DNA of 64,000 nt from Symbiodinium microadriaticum (taxonomy: Eukaryota > Sar > Dinophyceae > Suessiales > Symbiodiniaceae). The stretch lies in the NCBI GenBank assembly GCA_001939145.1, contig LSRX01000132.1, positions 263,734 to 327,733 of the forward strand. The letters are read 5' to 3'. This document shows positions 10,691 to 22,715 of this stretch, one piece after another (the stretch's first letter is position 1; the number at the start of each line of letters is the position of its first letter). The notes beneath the pieces were generated by a model. The model saw nothing but the letters and a program-made list of their open reading frames with translations, was not told the DNA's origin and did no database searches. The translations under genes were made by a program, and so were the position numbers.

Positions 10691-11730
10691 TGCAGGCCTT
10701 GAGGGGGGCGCTGGAAACAAGGCGAGGGGGCAGGAGGGTTTTTCAGGGTTTAGAGGCATTTACATAGGGTTGAGGGTTTTATGGTTAGGGTTTGGTGGGA
10801 CCCCGGATTCCTACGCGGAGATATCCTTCAGTCGTATAAAATTAAGACTACCAGGTGAGCTACTTCCTATTTAGTTAAATGTCCGTGTCATTCAACCAGA
10901 CTCGTCAAACTCCCAAGGGCAATCCCCAAAAAACACTCCAAAGCCGAAACCCTGCCAGAGCAAGCCTTCTAAGTCTTTGAGTAGACTTCCATAAGGGTCC
11001 CTTTACGGGGGGTTTTCAAAAGAGGGCAAGAAGGGTTCCATAGCAAGGGCTTGGGGCTTATGATTCATTCTGGGGGGGCTAGCCTTCGCTAGGGGCGATT
11101 TCGGGTTGAGGGTTTAGAGGGCTCTATCGAGTAGGAGCTTAGGGGGTTCGGGTGCGTGTCCGAGTTTCTAGTCTAAAGATGTAAAGCTTTCGGGATTCGT
11201 TGCGTTTTGGCGCTGTGGGTTTACGGTGCCCCTGCGTTCCGAAACCCCAGAGCCCCTTCGCCCCAAAACTGTGCAGAATAGCTCACAGCACGAGGCCAAA
11301 CCCGTTACGTGAAGAAGATTCTCTGCTCTAAACGGCTTAGGGATTAGGGGCTGACTAATTCAAAGGATTTTGGAGTCTCTGGGAACCCACCCACCAGGAA
11401 TTCCGTTGCATGGCGGCCGAGAAGCAACCGCAGGGGCATTCCAGGAGCAATCCTGCATGCGGCATGAACGGGCTTAAGTCTAAGATCTGGGGGTTAAGGT
11501 TCCCTAAACCCTAAACCCTAAACCCTATTTCGGAGTTTAGGGGCTCATGCTTTCAGACCTCCGGCTAAGATTCAGGATGAAGGGCTTAAGGGTTGGAGCC
11601 ATGCCGAATGGCACTAAACCAACCTTAAACCCTGCAAGCTACAACAGTTAGACCCTGCAAGACCTGCACCCTAACCCCGCTCCAAAAGCTTACCGTTATG
11701 GTTATAAGACCCGTAAATCTAGATTTAGTG

Positions 11731-11821
11731 GGGTTTAGGGTTTAGGGTTTAGGGGTTTAGGGGTGTAGGGGTTTAGGGGTTTAGGGGTTTAGGGGTTTAG
11801 GGTTTAGGGGTTTAGGGTTTT
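11731..11821 (+). repeat. Interstitial telomere-like tract
   Basis: A run of TTTAGGG and GTTTAGGGG units about 90 bp long. Confidence 0.8.
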
Positions 11822-12962
11822 ACAGCCTTTATGGGCTCCATTCGGTGGAATTCTTCTGGTGGTTTTGGCAAGGGGTTGCAAAGGGTCTCTACACAGCTCT
11901 ACAGGGTTTGTATATTATGGGTTCTGTGGGTTTTCACGGTAAATAAGCATATGATTACATGTAAATAAATACATATGTATTTGGTTATTTACCTGTAAGC
12001 TCTATAAGGGTTGGAACTGTTATAAGTTATAAGGTTTGCTGCTGCAAGCCAAATGCAACAACTGGAGACACCAGCAATAACCTTTTCGGAGTTAGCAAAC
12101 CGTGGAGAGGGTGCCGCCCACCCGCCCAGAGCGACTCAACAAGTAAGTAAGGCTGTTTGACGAGTCTGGGCTTGTTCCGGCCAACATATGTAGTTGCAAC
12201 GACTAGACTGTAGTTGGACTCCCCAAAAAGCCAGACGCCCTTATTTAAGAACCCCAGAATAGACGTGCTGGAACGCCGTGCTGAACGAACATTCGCATCG
12301 ACCCGCCCCCAGACCCTAAGCCCTAAGCCCCAAACCGAAAACCTGCCAAAACCTCAATTTTCCACGGCGGGCTTCAAGTTACACCTACCCGAGCCCTGCT
12401 TTAAATCTCCAGAGCCTAAGACTCTAAACCCATCCCTCTCAACACCTACACTTTTAAGCTCTAGTCCAGAATGAATTTGAAAGGAACCCTTACCGAAAAC
12501 CGAAAGGAACTCGTAAAGGAACCCTATCACAGAGCCCCTAACTGAGCAGCTCCAAAAGTAACTCTTAAAGGAACCCTATTATAGAACCCTTAAATAAGCA
12601 ACTCCTGAGGAACCCCCGACAGCAAACCCAGGCGCTTGTGATCCAGTCGCTGCTTACGCCGCTCCAGGAACTCTGCAAAGCCGGGCATTGCCTTCTTGCG
12701 GGAAAGTCTGTTTAGGGTTTAGGGTTTAAAGTAAGTCTGGGGTTTAGGGTTTAGGGTTCAGGGTCTAGGGTTTAGGGCTTAGGGTTTAAACCGGGTTTAA
12801 ACCCCCAGCCCAAAACCCTGGACCCTCAAACAGTAGGACATGCAAGCTTTGGACGCGTCATTATGTAAACCGGTTAATTTCAGAAACCCTAAAGCCTTAT
12901 ACAAATTCTAAACCTAAACCCCAAACCCAAGGCCCTTAACATAAACTCCGATTGGAATCCTT

Positions 12963-13062
12963 CCCTAAACCCTAAAGGCCCTAAAGGCCCTGCAGGCCCT
13001 AAACCCTAAACCCTAAAGGCCCTACAGGCCCTAACGGCCCTAAAGGCCCTAAACCCTCAACC
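12963..13062. repeat. GGCCCTAAA variant repeat
   Basis: Units such as aaaggccct and caggccct alternate with CCCTAAA units. This is a telomere-like repeat that has gained a GG and been amplified locally. Confidence 0.75.
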
Positions 13063-13301
13063 CTAAACATCCCCAAACCCTCAAAGACACCCGGAGATCC
13101 ACAAAGGTCAGGCCTGGAGCTGCAACCGCTCCACCGGGTTGCCTTTGAGCCACAGCTCATTCAGGCTCCTGGGCTTACGGGGTTTAGGGTTTTAGAGATT
13201 TAGGGTTTATAAGGGAGTTTATGGGTTTTGGGTTTGGGGTTTATAAAGGAGTTTAGGGGTGTTGGGGGTTTAGGGTTTAGGGGGTTTAGGGGGTTTAGGG
13301 G

Positions 13302-14020
13302 NNNNNNNNNNNNNNNNNNNNNNNNNNNNNNNNNNNNNNNNNNNNNNNNNNNNNNNNNNNNNNNNNNNNNNNNNNNNNNNNNNNNNNNNNNNNNNNNNNN
13401 NNNNNNNNNNNNNNNNNNNNNNNNNNNNNNNNNNNNNNNNNNNNNNNNNNNNNNNNNNNNNNNNNNNNNNNNNNNNNNNNNNNNNNNNNNNNNNNNNNNN
13501 NNNNNNNNNNNNNNNNNNNNNNNNNNNNNNNNNNNNNNNNNNNNNNNNNNNNNNNNNNNNNNNNNNNNNNNNNNNNNNNNNNNNNNNNNNNNNNNNNNNN
13601 NNNNNNNNNNNNNNNNNNNNNNNNNNNNNNNNNNNNNNNNNNNNNNNNNNNNNNNNNNNNNNNNNNNNNNNNNNNNNNNNNNNNNNNNNNNNNNNNNNNN
13701 NNNNNNNNNNNNNNNNNNNNNNNNNNNNNNNNNNNNNNNNNNNNNNNNNNNNNNNNNNNNNNNNNNNNNNNNNNNNNNNNNNNNNNNNNNNNNNNNNNNN
13801 NNNNNNNNNNNNNNNNNNNNNNNNNNNNNNNNNNNNNNNNNNNNNNNNNNNNNNNNNNNNNNNNNNNNNNNNNNNNNNNNNNNNNNNNNNNNNNNNNNNN
13901 NNNNNNNNNNNNNNNNNNNNNNNNNNNNNNNNNNNNNNNNNNNNNNNNNNNNNNNNNNNNNNNNNNNNNNNNNNNNNNNNNNNNNNNNNNNNNNNNNNNN
14001 NNNNNNNNNNNNNNNNNNNN
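13302..14020. other. Assembly gap (719 N)
   Basis: All bases are N. The left edge is TTTAGGGGG-type sequence. The right edge is CCCAAAA/CCCCAAAA-type sequence on the opposite strand, so the gap lies inside simple repeats that change orientation. Apparent long open frames across the gap are artefacts. Confidence 0.99.
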
Positions 14021-15104
14021 CCCAAAACCTCAAAGCCCAAACCACCAAAAACCCAAAACCCAAAAACACCAAAACCCGAAAACCCCAAAAACTACAAAGC
14101 CCCGAAAACCCAACACTTCGTGCCGGAGGACGGGCAAGCGATGATGGCCTCCGGGATCGAAGACCTGAAGAGTTCTTTTGAATGATTTTGGCCTTCCTTT
14201 TAGAGTTTAGGGTTTAGGGGGTTTAGGGTTTGGGGATAGGGTCTATTAGAGATTTTGAATGGATCGGCCTTCCTTTTTTTTGCAGTGTTTAGGGTCGAAG
14301 GTTTAGGGCTTCGGCCTTCCTTGTTTTGCAGTTTATAGGGTTGAGGGTTTGGGGATTAGGGTTGAGGTTTTAGGGTTGAGGGTTTGGGGATTGGGGTTTA
14401 GAATGAGGGTTTGGGGATTAGCGTTTAGGCTTTCTGGTAAGAGTTTAGAAGTTATGTGGGTTCAGAGTTTAGGGTTGGGGGTTCATAGGGTTTGCCCAGT
14501 GTTGAGGTGAAGCACTGAAGGAGCGATTAGGCTAGCTGCGCCAACTTCGGGCCCCCAGCAATATCAACCTAAGCCCAAGCCCCTAAAACCCAAAACCCTC
14601 AACTCTAAACTCTAAAACCCTAAACCGTCAACTCTAAACCCTAAACCCTCAACCCTAAGGCCAAAACATCAGACCTGGCCTCAGGCGCCGAGTCTGCGTG
14701 AGAACTCGCGGTGCAAGAAGAGACGCAGACTCGAGCGGTCGGGGAAGGGTTTAATGTAGGAGCCTGATTCAGAAACCCTGGGTCTTTATGAGGGTTGTTA
14801 ATATGAATCCGAATATATTTTGGGGTTATAGGGCCAGGGTTTCTTAATCATGTTCCTACATTACAGTAGGGTCAGCTTGCGAAGCCATCACCTCCTCGCG
14901 GCTTGTCAGCGGAAGTGTGTTCGAAGTTCGAACTAGACCAGGACGGCCCCGGACTCGAAGGCGCCAAACCTTCTCAATTTTCAACGCACGTGAATTGAGA
15001 AGGATCAAAAGAGCGCAGACAGGTGCGCCTCTTCAGCATGTTCTGCCAATGCGCCGTTGCAGGCTCATGTCTACATCTCTCGCCCCTCTCTCTCTCACTC
15101 TCTC

Positions 15105-15165
<61 letters not shown>

Positions 15166-16841
15166 GTGTTTCTGCGTGCAACTCTCTCGCTCTCTGTTGG
15201 ATCAAAAACTTGGGGGTGAAAGGCTTGGTGTCTGTAGGGTTTAGGGTTTATGGGTTTAGGGCTTGGGGTTTAGGGGTGTTTAGGAGCTTAGAGGTTCAGG
15301 GTTTTAGGGTTTTAGGGTTTCGGGTTTGGGGCTTTGTGTCTCTTTTCTATGTCCTCAGAATAAGCATCCAACTACTTTGCATGTCTAACAGGGGTTGGGA
15401 GCTAGCGATTGAATCTTAGAGGTATCAATGTTGCGTTTCTTGTTTGAAGAGGGGGGGGAATACTACAACATGTTTTTATAGGGACTACAGGATACTAAGT
15501 TGCTAAGACAACCTTAAACCCTAAACCCCTAAACCCTAAACCCTAAACCTAAAAACCCTAAACCCTAAACCCTGAACCGTAAACCCTTGACCCTAAGACA
15601 ACCCTAAACCCTAAACCCTTAACCCTAAGACAACCCTGAACCCTAAAACCCCTAAACCCCGAATCATTCAGAGTCTGAGCTCCCAGGCAGGTGGTTGTCT
15701 GCCGCATCCAGGTACTGCAACTTTCCGAGCCTGGGTTCAGGTTGCTTGCTGGCCAGTTTCTTGATTTAGGGTTCCCGGCTAGGCTTGATTCAAGGTTTAG
15801 TGAGTTTAGTGTTGAAGCTTTAGGGTTTTCAGGTTTAGGGTTTTAGGGTTCAGGGTTTAGTGTTTAGGGTTAGGGCTTAGGGTTTGTTGAGAAGGGTTTC
15901 CACAAGCGGAACGATAAGGGTTCTACAAGATTTGGGGGTTTACGGTTTGCTGTTGGGTTTGCGCAAGGGCTCCGAAGCTCTCGAAGCTTTAAAAGCTCCA
16001 GTGCCTCACACTTCCTACTGGTTTATCATGTGGCACTTGGGCCTGCACCCCAACCACAAACCCAGACCCCGAAACACAAACCCAAAACCATAAAGACTTG
16101 AATATCAAACATTAAACCATGAACTGGGTTTTAGGGTTTAGTAAGGGGTGAGGCTTTCTTGCTGCTGGAGTAGCGAAGTGCACCCGTGATTACCAGGTGC
16201 ACTTGGGCTAGGGTTTAGGGTTTAGAGTTTAGGGTGTGTTATGCGTCTTTTTCGGTGCAGGATGGCGTTTCAATTCAAGCCCTTTCATACCCACATAATC
16301 GACCTTGATAATGAGAATACGGGTTGCAGTGGGGTGCTCTGGGATAACTATAATCAGGAAGCCTCAGGAATGTATTAGTATTGGTACAAGTGCTTATTTA
16401 GGAGCCCTGAACCAGGCCTCGATGTTAGATCCTTCAGAGGTTGCCTTAAGACCCAACCAGGGCTCCGACCGTCCGAGTTCCGTGGGCAAGGCCGTCAGCC
16501 GATTTCGGGCAAGGACCAAACGCACCTGGGAGCTGCGGTTTCGAATTTGGATTCACGAGGTCGGAATTCATAGGGATTTGAGGGCTTAGGACCTACACTA
16601 CCCGAACCCTGAATGAATAACCTATTCATGATTCCCGAATGCAAATAAACTCTATTAGTCTAAACCCTAACCCCTCTAAATCAAAAACAAGTGGGTGAGG
16701 GTCCCGGTAAGCCTTGCTTGCCAGCTTGGAGCATTCAACCTGCACGATACTGAGACCAACCCTGGCGTTAAGCAAAGCACGCACAATACGAGCTTGTGGT
16801 CGCCATTTCCCGAAGTGAAAAGAACTTGGAATGCAGAGTGA
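14021..16841. other. No supported gene; repeats
   Basis: Contains a (C)CCAAAA-type run at 14021-14110, telomere-like runs at 14195-14410, 14580-14655 and 15510-15650, and a CT microsatellite at 15085. Open frames at 14917-15219 and 16305-16589 on the plus strand have no recognised domain. The first is partly translated CT repeat. Confidence 0.45.
15085..15166. repeat. (CT)n microsatellite
   Basis: Nearly pure CT dinucleotides. They translate as poly-Ser/Leu in every plus frame, which explains the overlapping open frames here. Confidence 0.95.
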
Positions 16842-17131
16842 GACGTGATGGGAGCCACACACTGCCTGATTTTTGTGCAGTGTGGGACTGAATTGCGGAC
16901 TTACACAAAGCCAGCTTCATACCAAATCGGAGGTGAGCTTTGCAAGAGAGAAGCCGAGTCAGAAGATGATGCCCTATGATGGTTTAGGCTTCAGGTTTAG
17001 GTTTTTAGGCTTCGGGTATGATCACTCCAATCTTTGGACATGAAGCTCAGCCTGTACATGCTTCCGCCGTGAGAGAACGCACCTAACCTTGAATCAGAAC
17101 TTTGTTAGGCTCCTGCACTGTACTGTGCTGC

Positions 17132-18539
17132 TCAGCGCTTCCGGGACTGTGCAGCCTGCTCTCTCTCCTTCTCTTGCTGCTTGCGCCAGGCCACCGCCTG
17201 CTTCCAGGCCTTCTCCACCTCCTTCGCTGAGAAGTCCTTCGGGCGGAACCTCATGTGGTCCCGCTTGCCGAATGCGTTCCGATGTCGAGCATGCCAGGCC
17301 TGCTCACCAGGCACCCACCTGATTCCCTTCTCTGGTCCAAGCGGCTCGAAGTTCGGCATCTCCGAGAGCGGCTTCACCGGCACCACTCCGACCTCGGATT
17401 CCACCCCGAACTCCCGGGCCAGCTCCCGGGCCCGGGCCTCGGCCTCCTCCTTCACCTTGAAATAGCCTCCGTGCACTTTCTTGTGGGTGGAAGGGTCTGT
17501 GAAACGCACCCGATACTCTCCCGTGCTTTTGTTGTAAAGAACGCCCCTCACCGCGGAGCCGGCGGCCTTCTCCGTGACGGGCTTCGGCGGCTTCAGCTTC
17601 CCCTGGCGCACGAGCTCCTCGCGGAAAGCCTTGGCCTCCTGGAGCGCCGCCGCCTCGGCCTCGGCCTCGCTGAGGCCCAGCTTCATGTGCTTCGAGATGG
17701 GGAACTGACGCCGCCGCCGCTTACCCCCTTCTTGCCAGGAGACTCTCCAAAGAGCCATCAGCCTGATCCAACAAATTCCCAGGATGCCGCTCTGGCGCTC
17801 CAGGCCGCGGAACCTCGCCGTGACGACCTGGCCTTGCTCGGCTCTGGGCTCGGCCCCGGTGGATGGCTCCGAGGACTTCGGCTCGCCAGGTTCCGGGACG
17901 GAGCCCATGGACTCGAAGATCTCGAGGCCCTGCATGGCGGAGCCCCCTCCCGTCGGCGAGAGCTTCATCATGCCATCCTCCACGAGCAGCCAGCCGTTGC
18001 CGGCCCAAGCCCGAGTGGGAAGGTCCCGCATCCAGGGCCACATCTTCATGCACTCGGCTGCTCGGTGCTGATTGCCGGTTGAGCTCCTGTTAACCTGCGG
18101 CCTAGATCCAGCAGTGGTCTCTGTCTGTCGCTCGCTGCTTGGGTCACTGTTGTCACGGAACAGGACATGGTGTGGATTCTCGTGGTAGAAGTCGCGCAAC
18201 TCTCTGAACTGCTCTTTGCCGAGGAGCTGCACGCATGCTGTTGTCTGTTCTCTTACACATCCCTGCCACGGAGCTGCCGCCAATCCAAGAAAAGGGCTGG
18301 CCGGGCAGCAGGGCTTCGTGGGCAGCCACGTCTTGCCAGAGGATTGAAATGCTAGGCATTTCTCAACCCACTCTGTCAATCGCGACTCGAAGGATGGAAC
18401 TGAGACCTCCGGACTCTTCTGGCTCAGGCGACGCCTCTTCGGCCCAGGCTGCGCAAAATCCTCCTGCTTAACGCGCACTTGCTGCTCTTCGTCCACTCTC
18501 TCCAGCTTCACGCCAGACCTCAATTCGCAGGCAACGTCA
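17132..18539 (-). CDS. AP2-like triple-module DNA-binding protein, paralog 1 (main exon)
   Basis: About 465 residues to the TGA at 17132-17134. Numbering from the Leu codon at 18523: residues 1-23 hold two [hydrophobic]-K-x-E sites (VKLE, VKQE); 28-33 is a basic PKRRRL, a likely nuclear signal; 44-240 is a region I do not recognise but which is nearly invariant in the array. Three AP2-like modules follow at about 245-305, 323-372 and 397-450, each with the pattern Gly-hydrophobic-x-Trp/Tyr, a Trp/Tyr strand, a basic strand, Phe, then an EA-rich helix (EAEAEAAALQEAKAFR, KEEAEARARELA, SAKEVEKAWKQAVAWR). Inferred role: sequence-specific DNA binding in the nucleus. There is no ATG at the 5' end. 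The frame closes upstream at a TAA, and gaattag|TGACG is a plausible splice acceptor, so 5' exons are expected. GC content is clearly higher than the flanks. Confidence 0.75.
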
Positions 18540-19807
18540 CTAATTCCACAAGCAGAAAATTATAATGACTAGAAGAAGCAGCACTGTATTCCCGAGTGCT
18601 ATGACAGAACACGGTGCAGCAAACTAAACGACAGTTCAGGAACGGCATAGCAGAGCCGCGTAGAATCGACTATCATTGTCTCGTACAAACCTACTCCGCA
18701 AGCAAAACAGTGCAGTCAGTAGAAAACGCTGCAGCAATCCCGAGTTCTATGAAAGAACACAGTGCAAAATAAGCGAAAGTTCAGCAGAACCACATAGAAC
18801 CGATTCTCACTAATCCGATCGAAACGTTAGAGTAGAAGGCCCAAGCCATGAGGCACAAGGCCGGAAGTGCTTGCTCACATTGGAAAGTGGCTGCTACGGT
18901 TGCAAAACGGTTTCTGCACAAACTGTGCCGATCTATCAGCTAGCGCAAAAGGGAGAGCGGAGGGATTAGTGTCGGGGCGGAAGAGTCTGATGTCATTGCA
19001 TGTAGTTGCCCAAATGCAGCTACGGTGGACCAGCTCCTTCCCGCCCTTCCAAAGCTCGAAGAAACAGTCACAAGACCCAAGCCTCAAAAACTCGACTCTG
19101 CGACGCTTCCCATTGCACTGATAGTGTCATTACGCGTCGCATTCGTGAGCTAGGACTCAGTGTGAGCAGCCTACAAGGTTTCTGACCGCTGCCAAGCCGC
19201 GACTGGCTTTGCAAATTCTTGTCCTCCGTGATGGGGGAGACAGGAATACAGATCGTGCCTTTGAGCATTGCGAGGGGTCCGCAGAGCTTGCTGGAGCATA
19301 TTGTAATACTGTATGCTCCTGCAGACTCCTGCGCGGCTAGACCCCGGCTTGACACTATTAAGGCATCAAGATGCGCCAAGCCCTGTAATTTGCAAGCCTT
19401 GAACCAAAGCCATAGATCTTAAGCTCTGTAACTACAAACCCAAGGTCTCGTCCTCAGTCCCTGAGTGCCAAAGCAAGGCATCAAGCCAATTAAAGTACAG
19501 ATAGCAAGGCTGCTGAAGGCAAAGTAGCATCATAGGCCATAGGAGTTTCATCGCATCCATAACTCTTGGTGTCAACAACTGGAACTGGAACCGTCATACT
19601 TGAGATGTTACAAGCGAATGCAAACAAACAACACTCACTGCTATCGAGGGGATAGAGTGGATAGACGACGCCGGCAGCAGCAGGAGCAGCAGCAGCGATA
19701 CTGACCCGAATGAAAAACTCATCAGAAAGCGATTCAATAAATTTATCGACCCTTTCCAAATCCAAACATGCAGCTGCCAACACTCGAATACAGGCCCGAC
19801 GGAAACC

Positions 19808-19900
19808 TCAAACACATGTCTGCAAAGAAAGGTCCTCCCGCTTCACTTCTCGCTTGATCTCAGCCTTTACCTTCCAAGCACGGCATTTAATGTACCAGTC
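19808..19900 (-). CDS. Module B, unit 1: KAEIKREVKRED exon-like piece
   Basis: The minus frame reads SDWYIKCRAWKVKAEIKREV followed by KREDLSLQTCV and a TGA. It contains IKRE and VKRE, matching the VKQED motif at the start of the long exon. It recurs in all five units. The border on the 5' side is unknown; a GTAAAG inside the frame could itself be a donor. Confidence 0.35.
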   Translation of the reverse strand, partial: DWYIKCRAWKVKAEIKREVKREDLSLQTCV

Positions 19901-20188
19901 GGACGACTTGGGCCTGTTTCTACAAACCTAGATTCAGATGGACTTGGCAACTGCATATTGAGCGGGTCCTCGTGCTCTGTATCGGCTATGAATTGATGAC
20001 GTCTGGGCTATGCACCCTGCATCCTCCTTGCATATTCAGCTCTATACATAGGCTAGGTTGGAAACCATGCGGCCCGAATCTATTGCCTGACGAACTGGCA
20101 CGGGAAATACGAAAAAGATGCTGAGCCTAGATATATCAACAGAAGCTGGCAAGATGTTTCAGCTATATACATGTAACATGTACATACG

Positions 20189-20464
20189 TCATACATACAT
20201 ACATACATACATACATACATACGTACGTACGTACATACATACATACATACATACGTACGTACGTACGTACATACATACATACATACATACATACATACAT
20301 ACATACACACATACATACATACATACATACATACATACATACATACATACATACATACACACCTACATACAGACCTACATACAGACCTACATACAGACAT
20401 ACACACACACACACAGACAGAGACAGACAGACAGACAGACAGACCGACCGACCGACCGACCGAC

Positions 20465-20500
<36 letters not shown>

Positions 20501-20532
20501 GGACGGACGCGCGCGCGCGCGCGCACGCGCGA
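20189..20532. repeat. Compound microsatellite (CATA, GTAC, CAGA, CCGA, GA, GC)
   Basis: Successive blocks of catacata, gtacgtac, cagacaga, ccgaccga, gagaga and gcgcgc. Translations give HTYI, MYVC or SLSL strings in all frames. Unit 2 has the same flanks but a different array. Confidence 0.95.
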
Positions 20533-20877
20533 GCGAGCACGAACACAAACGCAAAGCCGACGGGTCCAGGAAGTGGGGATTTCAGCTTCGGGCAGCCAAC
20601 ATGGCCTTTGCTCCAGGTAGCTACACCTCTACATATGCATCTGCAGCATCTGTCCGGGGCAGCCTTTGTGCGCATTCTTCGACGAGAGCTGGCGACCTTC
20701 AGCTATGGAAGGGACATAAGTTACGGTGTAGAGTATAGGGTTGGGGCTTGTTGAGGTTCAGGGACGGTGTCGGGTTTGGACAAGGTTGAGGGAGGAATTG
20801 GCCCGAAGACCTGAGCCAGTCCAGCCAAAACCCAACCCCTGCGGAAAGCTTCCCTTGTGGCCCTCTTGGAACTATAT

Positions 20878-21095
20878 GGGTAGCTCTCTAAAATTAGGGT
20901 CCCTTTTCAGGGTCCTTCAAGGGATCTATAAGGCATGCTATAAGGGTTCCTTTGAGGGTACTATGATTTATGAGGGTACTATAAGGGTGGTAGTTCCCTA
21001 AATTTAGGGTCCCTTTTGAAGTCCCCCCAAATAGTACGGCACCTCCACAAAAAGGACCCTAAAAGGGACCCTACGAGTAACTCAGAGAACTGCCG
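20878..21095. mobile_element. Family 1 MITE-like element, long form, unit 1
   Basis: Opens gggtagctctctaaaatt and closes with the family arm aaaaggaccctaaaaggga then gagaactgcc. An internal second arm (gtagttccctaaatttaggg) suggests one copy inserted in another. Unit 2 carries the same element, so it predates the unit 1/unit 2 duplication. Confidence 0.65.
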
Positions 21096-21269
21096 TTACA
21101 CACATCGAGTGGCCTCGTTCCACGGTGGAGTTTTCCAAAGGCTATGAAACCAAACCCCTGAACCCTCAACAGGAAGCTTGCAGGTGAGCTGGCCCCAACT
21201 AGAGTTTAGGTCAGAGTTCTTGCTAGAATGTGGCGAGAACATTTGACAGGTTCTCCCCGAAGCCAAGGG

Positions 21270-21397
21270 ATACTTCATTGTTACAAACTCATTCGCCGTG
21301 GCTTCAGTCGCCTCGTTGCTCTCTTCTTTCACTTCTGCTTGTGCATACTTCGAAAGCTCCTCCTTTACCTCCTGCTTGACATCCTTCAGGCTTAGGG
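21270..21397 (-). CDS. Module D, unit 1: LKDVKQEVKEELS exon-like piece
   Basis: Reads LKDVKQEVKEELSKYAQAEV then KEESNEATEATANEF, with VKQE, VKEE and VKEE sites. Its 5' side abuts CCCTAAG at the end of a telomere-like run, which could act as a splice acceptor. Units 3 and 5 have unrelated sequence at that junction. Confidence 0.4.
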
Positions 21398-21571
21398 CTT
21401 CGGGTTTAGGGTTTAGAAGCTGGTTTTGCGTTGTGTGCAGGGGCAAGGTGTCTGCTGCCAGTTAACACGGAATCTGCAGGGTGACATGATGTGACCGAAG
21501 AAATCAACAAGTTCTGACCACGAAACGCCCTGTCACACAACTAAATCACAGAAGGAAGCACGCAGCATCCC

Positions 21572-21712
21572 GTCCAGCCTTCCGTGTCGTCTCCTCCTTG
21601 ACTTCAACCTTGATATCAGTGGACGACTCCTGCTTGATCTCCGTCTTCACTTTCTTCTGCGCATCCTTCGAAGCCTCCTCCTTCACTTCTCTCTTCATAT
21701 CCTTCAGGCACG
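21572..21712 (-). CDS. Module E, unit 1: six [hydrophobic]-K-x-E sites
   Basis: The frame reads LKDMKREVKEEASKDAQK, then KVKTEIKQESSTDIKVEVK, then EETTRKAG. MKRE, VKEE, VKTE, IKQE, IKVE and VKEE fall within about 37 residues. The ΨKxE pattern is the consensus SUMO acceptor motif, so this may be a clustered SUMOylation segment. That role is inferred from the motif only. Confidence 0.45.
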
Positions 21713-22087
21713 CTGTGCTGGTCAAGCAGATTTGAAGTTGGCGCCGGGTTGCTAAAGCCCGAACCTCAAACCACCGTTCGAAGCCTTCTGGAACCCTGAC
21801 CCCGCACTGCAAGCGGCCTGCAACCCTTCACATTGACATCAGCTCTACAAGTACAACCGCTCTTTCATTGCCGTCAGAGAGCGAGTCGAAGCTGTACTCA
21901 CAATGCTGTTTGGTATCCCATTGTAATGCACAGCATGTAACCCCCAAACCCTTGACCCTTGACCCAAAAACTTGTGTGAATAGAGGACACGGCCTGTGGC
22001 ACTCGCATCCTGATATTCCAAGCCCTCAACCACTAGATTCCCGAAATACCACAACATCAAATCTAGAAACCTGATGATGTGTAGGAC

Positions 22088-22170
22088 TTAGGGCGATGGG
22101 TTTAAGGTGCTTGGGGCCTTCCGCGATTTGCGCTGCTTGGCAACCTTTACCGACAGAACGAACACCTCAG
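22088..22170 (-). CDS. Module G, unit 1: VLSVKVAKQRKSRKAPS basic piece
   Basis: Reads VFVLSVKVAKQRKSRKAPST to a TAA. Compared with units 3 and 5 it lacks exactly 15 bp (residues RPPKL), an in-frame difference that supports translation. Confidence 0.4.
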
Positions 22171-22635
22171 CGCAAGTTCACAAGACGGCACTCTCGGGGC
22201 ACCTATATACTGTGGCAAGAAAGGGATCTTGACTAACTGCTTGCGCGTCGTGATTGTACAGCGGAAAACATCCCTGACGGAGAATAAAGGCGATGTCCGG
22301 GCATGGTTGTTGGAACGTCTCGACACCTGACGGACCGTACTCATGCTGTCAAGGCCTCTGACCCCAACTCGCCCGTCCATTCTACAGCTGCAGTACCCTA
22401 AACCCGAAATCCTAAACCCGAAACCCTGGACCGCGATGATTGGCGCTTAGGGCACGTTTAGAGTTGGTTAGATTCCAACTTCCAGGGCCTAGACAGCCGC
22501 CGGCCCCCTGAAACTGCTACGAAGGCAGCGATCCAAGAGCTCCATGTAGTTGTGTTGACTCCATTGACTAAGGACTAAGTAAGTGTTTTGGTGCTTAATG
22601 AAAGCCGAGGAATACTCAGACCCGTAGGGTGACAC

Positions 22636-22715
22636 ATGTTCAGGAAAGTCGCATCTGCGGAAGCCATTGCGCGGTCTCTTGCAACAGTGGAATCGTGAGC
22701 CGCTCCACATCGGAT
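22636..22715 (-). CDS. Module H, unit 1: RDRAMASADATFLNM piece
   Basis: All three minus frames are open here. I prefer RDRAMASADATFLNM because the two differences I checked against unit 3 in its central part are synonymous in this frame (Ala, Ala) and non-synonymous in the other two. Confidence is low because the piece is short. Confidence 0.3.

Larger units (their letters stand above)
9761..13301. other. No supported gene; repeats
   Basis: Includes telomere-like tracts (9835-9900, 11731-11821, 12710-12790), a family 1 MITE at 10196, half of a family 2 MITE at 10508, and a single N at 10572. A minus-strand open frame of 137 codons at 9855-10268 ends in repeat-encoded NPKPLNPKP, overlaps the family 1 MITE and has no recognisable domain, so I do not call it. 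Confidence 0.45.

Noticed and set aside
13200-14181. Open frames of 270-317 codons across the gap
   Set aside because: Almost entirely N. The rest is translated telomere-like repeat.
17181-18471. Long plus-strand open frames opposite the AP2-like exon (for example 17255-18082), and the same in the other units
   Set aside because: They mirror the GC-rich minus-strand exon, change frame between paralogs and show none of its domain structure.
20080-20738. Proteins made of HTYI/CMYV repeats, and YITLH repeats in unit 2
   Set aside because: Direct translations of tetra- and pentanucleotide microsatellites, open in several frames.
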